From: Lytechinus pictus
Taxonomy: Eukaryota > Echinodermata > Echinoidea > Temnopleuroida > Toxopneustidae
Assembly: GCF_037042905.1 (NCBI RefSeq)
Contig: NC_087251.1
Location: forward strand, 35,582,501 to 35,646,500
DNA length: 64,000 nt
Direction: 5' to 3'
Under the pieces are notes generated by a model. That model did not search any database and was not told the DNA's origin. It was given only the letters and a program-made list of their open reading frames with translations. Below, in pieces: positions 61,052 to 64,000 of this stretch. Each line of letters opens with the position of its first letter. Within the stretch, counting starts at the first letter, position 1. Made by a program: the position numbers and the translations under genes.

Positions 61052-61463
61052 CAGTTCGTAGTTCCTTTCTGCGCATGATCAAAAGATTCTACGCATGATC
61101 AGAGGAAGGTCATTTGTACTAAAGTGACATGGTGGTTTTAAATCTAATGAGATAAGCACCAACTTTGATGTCTTGATTATTCATATATTCTTTTGAATTG
61201 TGGTTTTCATTTACATCCACAAAAAAGAACAATGCGTCCACGAACGACTGGTATTTCACAGTTTGCCAAGTACATTATGCAACATGCTAAGATATGCATT
61301 CAAAGTAGGAATGCAACAAATACCTTCATAAAGTGTTCATTGGTGTGCTATTCTAGTCACCTAGTCTATTCAATTTCTTCATTCTGCTATGTAAGGCAAG
61401 CTTACGTAATATCTTATTTTGAAATCTGCCTATCGAAATTGTCCATGAAGTAACTACGAACTG
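61052..61463. mobile_element. MITE with CAGTTCGTAGTT inverted ends
   Basis: CAGTTCGTAGTTCC on the left pairs with GTAACTACGAACTG on the right. It interrupts the duplicated TMEM145-like 3' sequence: CTAACTTAAGC is to the left and ATAGGAGGCA to the right, contiguous at 42044-42068. The insertion therefore followed the duplication. Confidence 0.8.
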
Positions 61464-61987
61464 GTCTATAGGAGGCACTGAATTTATAAAAAACGTTGGA
61501 TGTCCAATCTAATTGATTGGAGGCTTTATTCTAATCGCATGCAGAAAATTGTATAAAATGATATTTCAGAGCATAGGAAGACACTGTATATTGATTCTAT
61601 GTCACGTCATATTTTGGTAAATGAAATTTGTTACCAAAAGTGCACCTATGCCTGACGGGAGTTTTTGTTACCAGTTTTATGTGAAGTTATAACATAATGT
61701 GCCTGCACATTTTGAATAATATGCACATTTTGGTAACGTAGCATTAAAAAAAAAATTGACTGTTATTATGGAGAAAAGGTTGATAATTATGGTATTGGAC
61801 TAGAGACAAATATATAAAAAAATCGAGTGCATTGGGCACTGCGTTTTCATAGTAACGACGTAAAAAAATGAAGGAAATTTTAATGTCATTACATTATCTC
61901 GCTATCCGGCATGGTTGTTTTTCGTTGGTTAGAATGAAACCTCGATTCGTCAGGGGTAGTATTTGTCTGCGTGTGTGTGTGGGGGTA

Positions 61988-62985
61988 CACACTTGGTCCA
62001 ACTGACAGTTGTCCAATACCGACTTGCTCCAATACAAATTTGGTCCAACTCCCACTCGGTCTAATGACCGTTACTGTGGGCAGGACAGGTTTCGGACATT
62101 AAATTTGAGTTATATCTGCATGACCCGTCGCTTAACTCTTCTATTTAAAAAAAAAAATACAAAGCAAAAAAAAATACATGTATATCTTAGATTTCTCCTC
62201 TTGTTTTTCCCCTCCCCCCCCCCTTTTTTTTTTTGTTCAGAGTTATCCAATGAATGTAATCAGATATTGAATTGTTCATTTTTTTAATCATTTTTTTTAC
62301 TAGGGGTGTTTTTATGACTCTGATATTGAAATATAGACCAATGAAATTGGCAGAGTAATGTTCATTTATTATTTTTGAGGAGCTGTATTTTTGGGGTTTT
62401 GTTTTGATTTAGATTACGTTTTTTTTTTCATAAGTATTTGTTTATCGATCTCTATCACTACCTTTCTCTATCTCTCTCTTTCTCTCTTGAACAAGGTGTC
62501 AGTTAATTTGGACATGTAATAAATAGTATTTCTGTTTGTAATCAATTAAATTGTAACCTTTTTTGTCCTTATCATATTTTGTTTTGCGTCTTGTTTTGTT
62601 TGTTTGTTTTTTGCATTTGAAACAAATATGTAATTTAATGAAATAAAATAAATTTTCAAACTTCAGATCTGAAGAGAAAGTTATTGTACATTGTATATCT
62701 GATAGTAGGAAAGTCAATAATGTTCACAAAAGGGGTGAATGTGTGTAGGGGTATATGAAAGGCAAGAGCTGAGGGACGTGTACACCTGTTATTACCACGT
62801 GGTTGCATAGATTTATACACATTAGACCAAATGGGCAATGGACCAAGTGGGTATTAGATCAACTGTCATTTGTACCAATTTTGGCATTGGACAAACTGTT
62901 AATTTATTGGACCAAGTGGGTATTGGACCAAATGGATATCGGACCAAACGACATTCGACCAAACGGCTATTGGACGAAATTACAT
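61988..62985. repeat. Fold-back minisatellite element, copy 3
   Basis: ACACTTGGTCCAACTG-type units at 61988-62075 face TTGGACCAAGTGGGTATTGG-type units at 62820-62985, with about 750 bases of unrelated AT-rich sequence between. Same family as 95-530 and 733-1128. Confidence 0.7.
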
Positions 62986-63162
62986 GACCTCCTAACAATG
63001 AATGAGTACAGACAACTGAGCGAATGATCCCATTAACAAAATGTGCCGTCAATGTTCTGCAATTATCAAAACATAGTTTCGGCACATTTTGGTAAATTGC
63101 CAAAATGTGCAATTTACCAAAAAGTGCCGTGACAGTCGTCATTCGCTACAACCACAATGAAA

Positions 63163-63425
63163 ACGCCTCGCTGATCTCGTCTTTTTGTTAAAAGGTGAAC
63201 CATGACGGTAGCACTGGTGAACCCTTCTTTTGGAATCCCCACTTCCTACCTGTTCGTACCATACCAACACAGAACCATTCTTTTGTTGTAGGCTTTATTT
63301 GCATTTCAATTTGGCTAAAACTATTGCAGTCGTATACTGTATTACAATCTAAATATTATGTACATTGTAGACCTTTCCAATATTTTATATTCATGAGTAC
63401 GCCTTATATTATCCATTTGCCCCAG
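63163..63425. repeat. Blocks duplicated from 43113-43215 and 45055-45185
   Basis: 63163-63258 matches 43113-43215, and 63296-63420 (AAAACTATT, ACCTTTC.AATATTTTAT, TCA.GAGTACG) matches 45055-45185. Order and orientation are kept. Confidence 0.7.
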
Positions 63426-63705
63426 GGGCGGATCCAGGATTTTCAAAGGGGGGGGCACATTTTCCCGAGGAAAAATTTGACATTTCGTCCACGAAAAAGT
63501 TTGACAAGCAAAAAAAAAGATTTCTTCACTTTCAAAAGGGGCGGGCACTTCTGTTTTAATGGCATTTTTACATTACAAATTTTGATTTTGCCTTTCAAAG
63601 GGGGGGGGGGCACGGGTCGGCACTCAAAAGGTTCTGATTTTATCTCTTTTTTTTTATTACCCCCCCCCCCCCCCCACCCATCCGAAACATGGATCGCCGC
63701 CCCTG
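63423..63705. mobile_element. hAT-like MITE with CAGGGGCGGATCCA ends
   Basis: Left CAGGGGCGGATCCAGG and right GGATCGCCGCCCCTG are imperfect inverses. The interior has paired G and C homopolymers and repeated TTTCAAA(A)GGGG words. No clear target duplication. The last 295 bases of the window show nothing further. Confidence 0.7.
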
Positions 63706-64000
63706 GCAGTGAACAAGATGAATATTCATTTCAAATTGAATTTCCGGTATTCCAAGAACAGTTGTAAAACGGAAAGTTTATAATCTAAGAGTGGTTGAAC
63801 TGCAAATTAAACATAGGGTCCTACCAAACTAAGTGAATTTATATATAAGGAACCTCGATATAAGAAGCAGGGGACAGAATGGGAAAGATGATAATCATGT
63901 ATAGGGTCGGGAGAAAGTTAAAACGGGAACTAATGAGAAAGAAATAGCGTTGGAGAGAATAAATAAATTATTTTTTTAGGTTTTCATACACCCCATTTTC

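Noticed and set aside
1-64000. CRISPR arrays, bacterial operons, ribosome-binding sites
   Set aside because: The tandem repeats lack unique spacers of constant length, and the genes are spliced eukaryotic genes.

Overview
The window reads as a stretch of AT-rich, repeat-dense animal nuclear DNA, most likely from an echinoderm and probably a sea urchin. This assignment is inference. It rests on spliced genes with GT-AG introns of 0.4 to 5 kb, a guanidino kinase of the echinoderm type (an arginine kinase built on a creatine-kinase scaffold), and dispersed repeats of a kind I associate with echinoid genomes, such as the palindromic GCTCGCGCTTCGCGCTCGC motif and the TTCCGAAGG / AACGAACC fold-back arrays. 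There are no bacterial features, operons or CRISPR arrays. Many short open frames here are chance or lie inside repeats.

Layout. Positions 1-14150 hold no gene I can support: fold-back minisatellites, MITE-like and hAT-like elements, homopolymer tracts and unassigned sequence. Positions 14153-20226 (+) hold a complete eight-exon guanidino kinase of 418 residues; its 50-residue C-terminal extension ends in a polybasic stretch plus a CaaX box (CTVL). Positions 24063-41746 (+) hold a complete twenty-exon gene for a TMEM145/GPR180-family seven-transmembrane protein. I join it in frame to 1075 residues, about twice the usual family length, because of a roughly 650-residue C-terminal tail that includes a duplicated exon pair. 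Its last intron carries a 3.6 kb giant fold-back element nested inside a second repeat.

Positions 41747-63430 are the 3' UTR and then mobile-element territory. It contains a tRNA-derived SINE, a mariner-like MITE, a 3.3 kb element with 676-bp near-identical direct repeats, and a CR1/L2-like LINE (-) whose endonuclease-RT frame is broken by one stop codon. There is also an intronless C2H2 zinc-finger ORF split by a 518-bp element with a perfect 8-bp target duplication, and a minisatellite rich in nuclear-receptor DR1 motifs. Blocks of the TMEM145-like gene's last exon, 3' UTR and downstream DNA recur in the same order between 50460 and 63425, so the 3' end of that gene appears to have been duplicated downstream and then filled with insertions.

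The two cellular genes are neighbours on the same strand about 3.8 kb apart. I see no sign that they work together: one is a phosphagen kinase of energy metabolism, the other a membrane receptor-like protein. Exon joins were made by eye from splice sites, reading phase and recalled family similarity, and have not been tested against transcripts.
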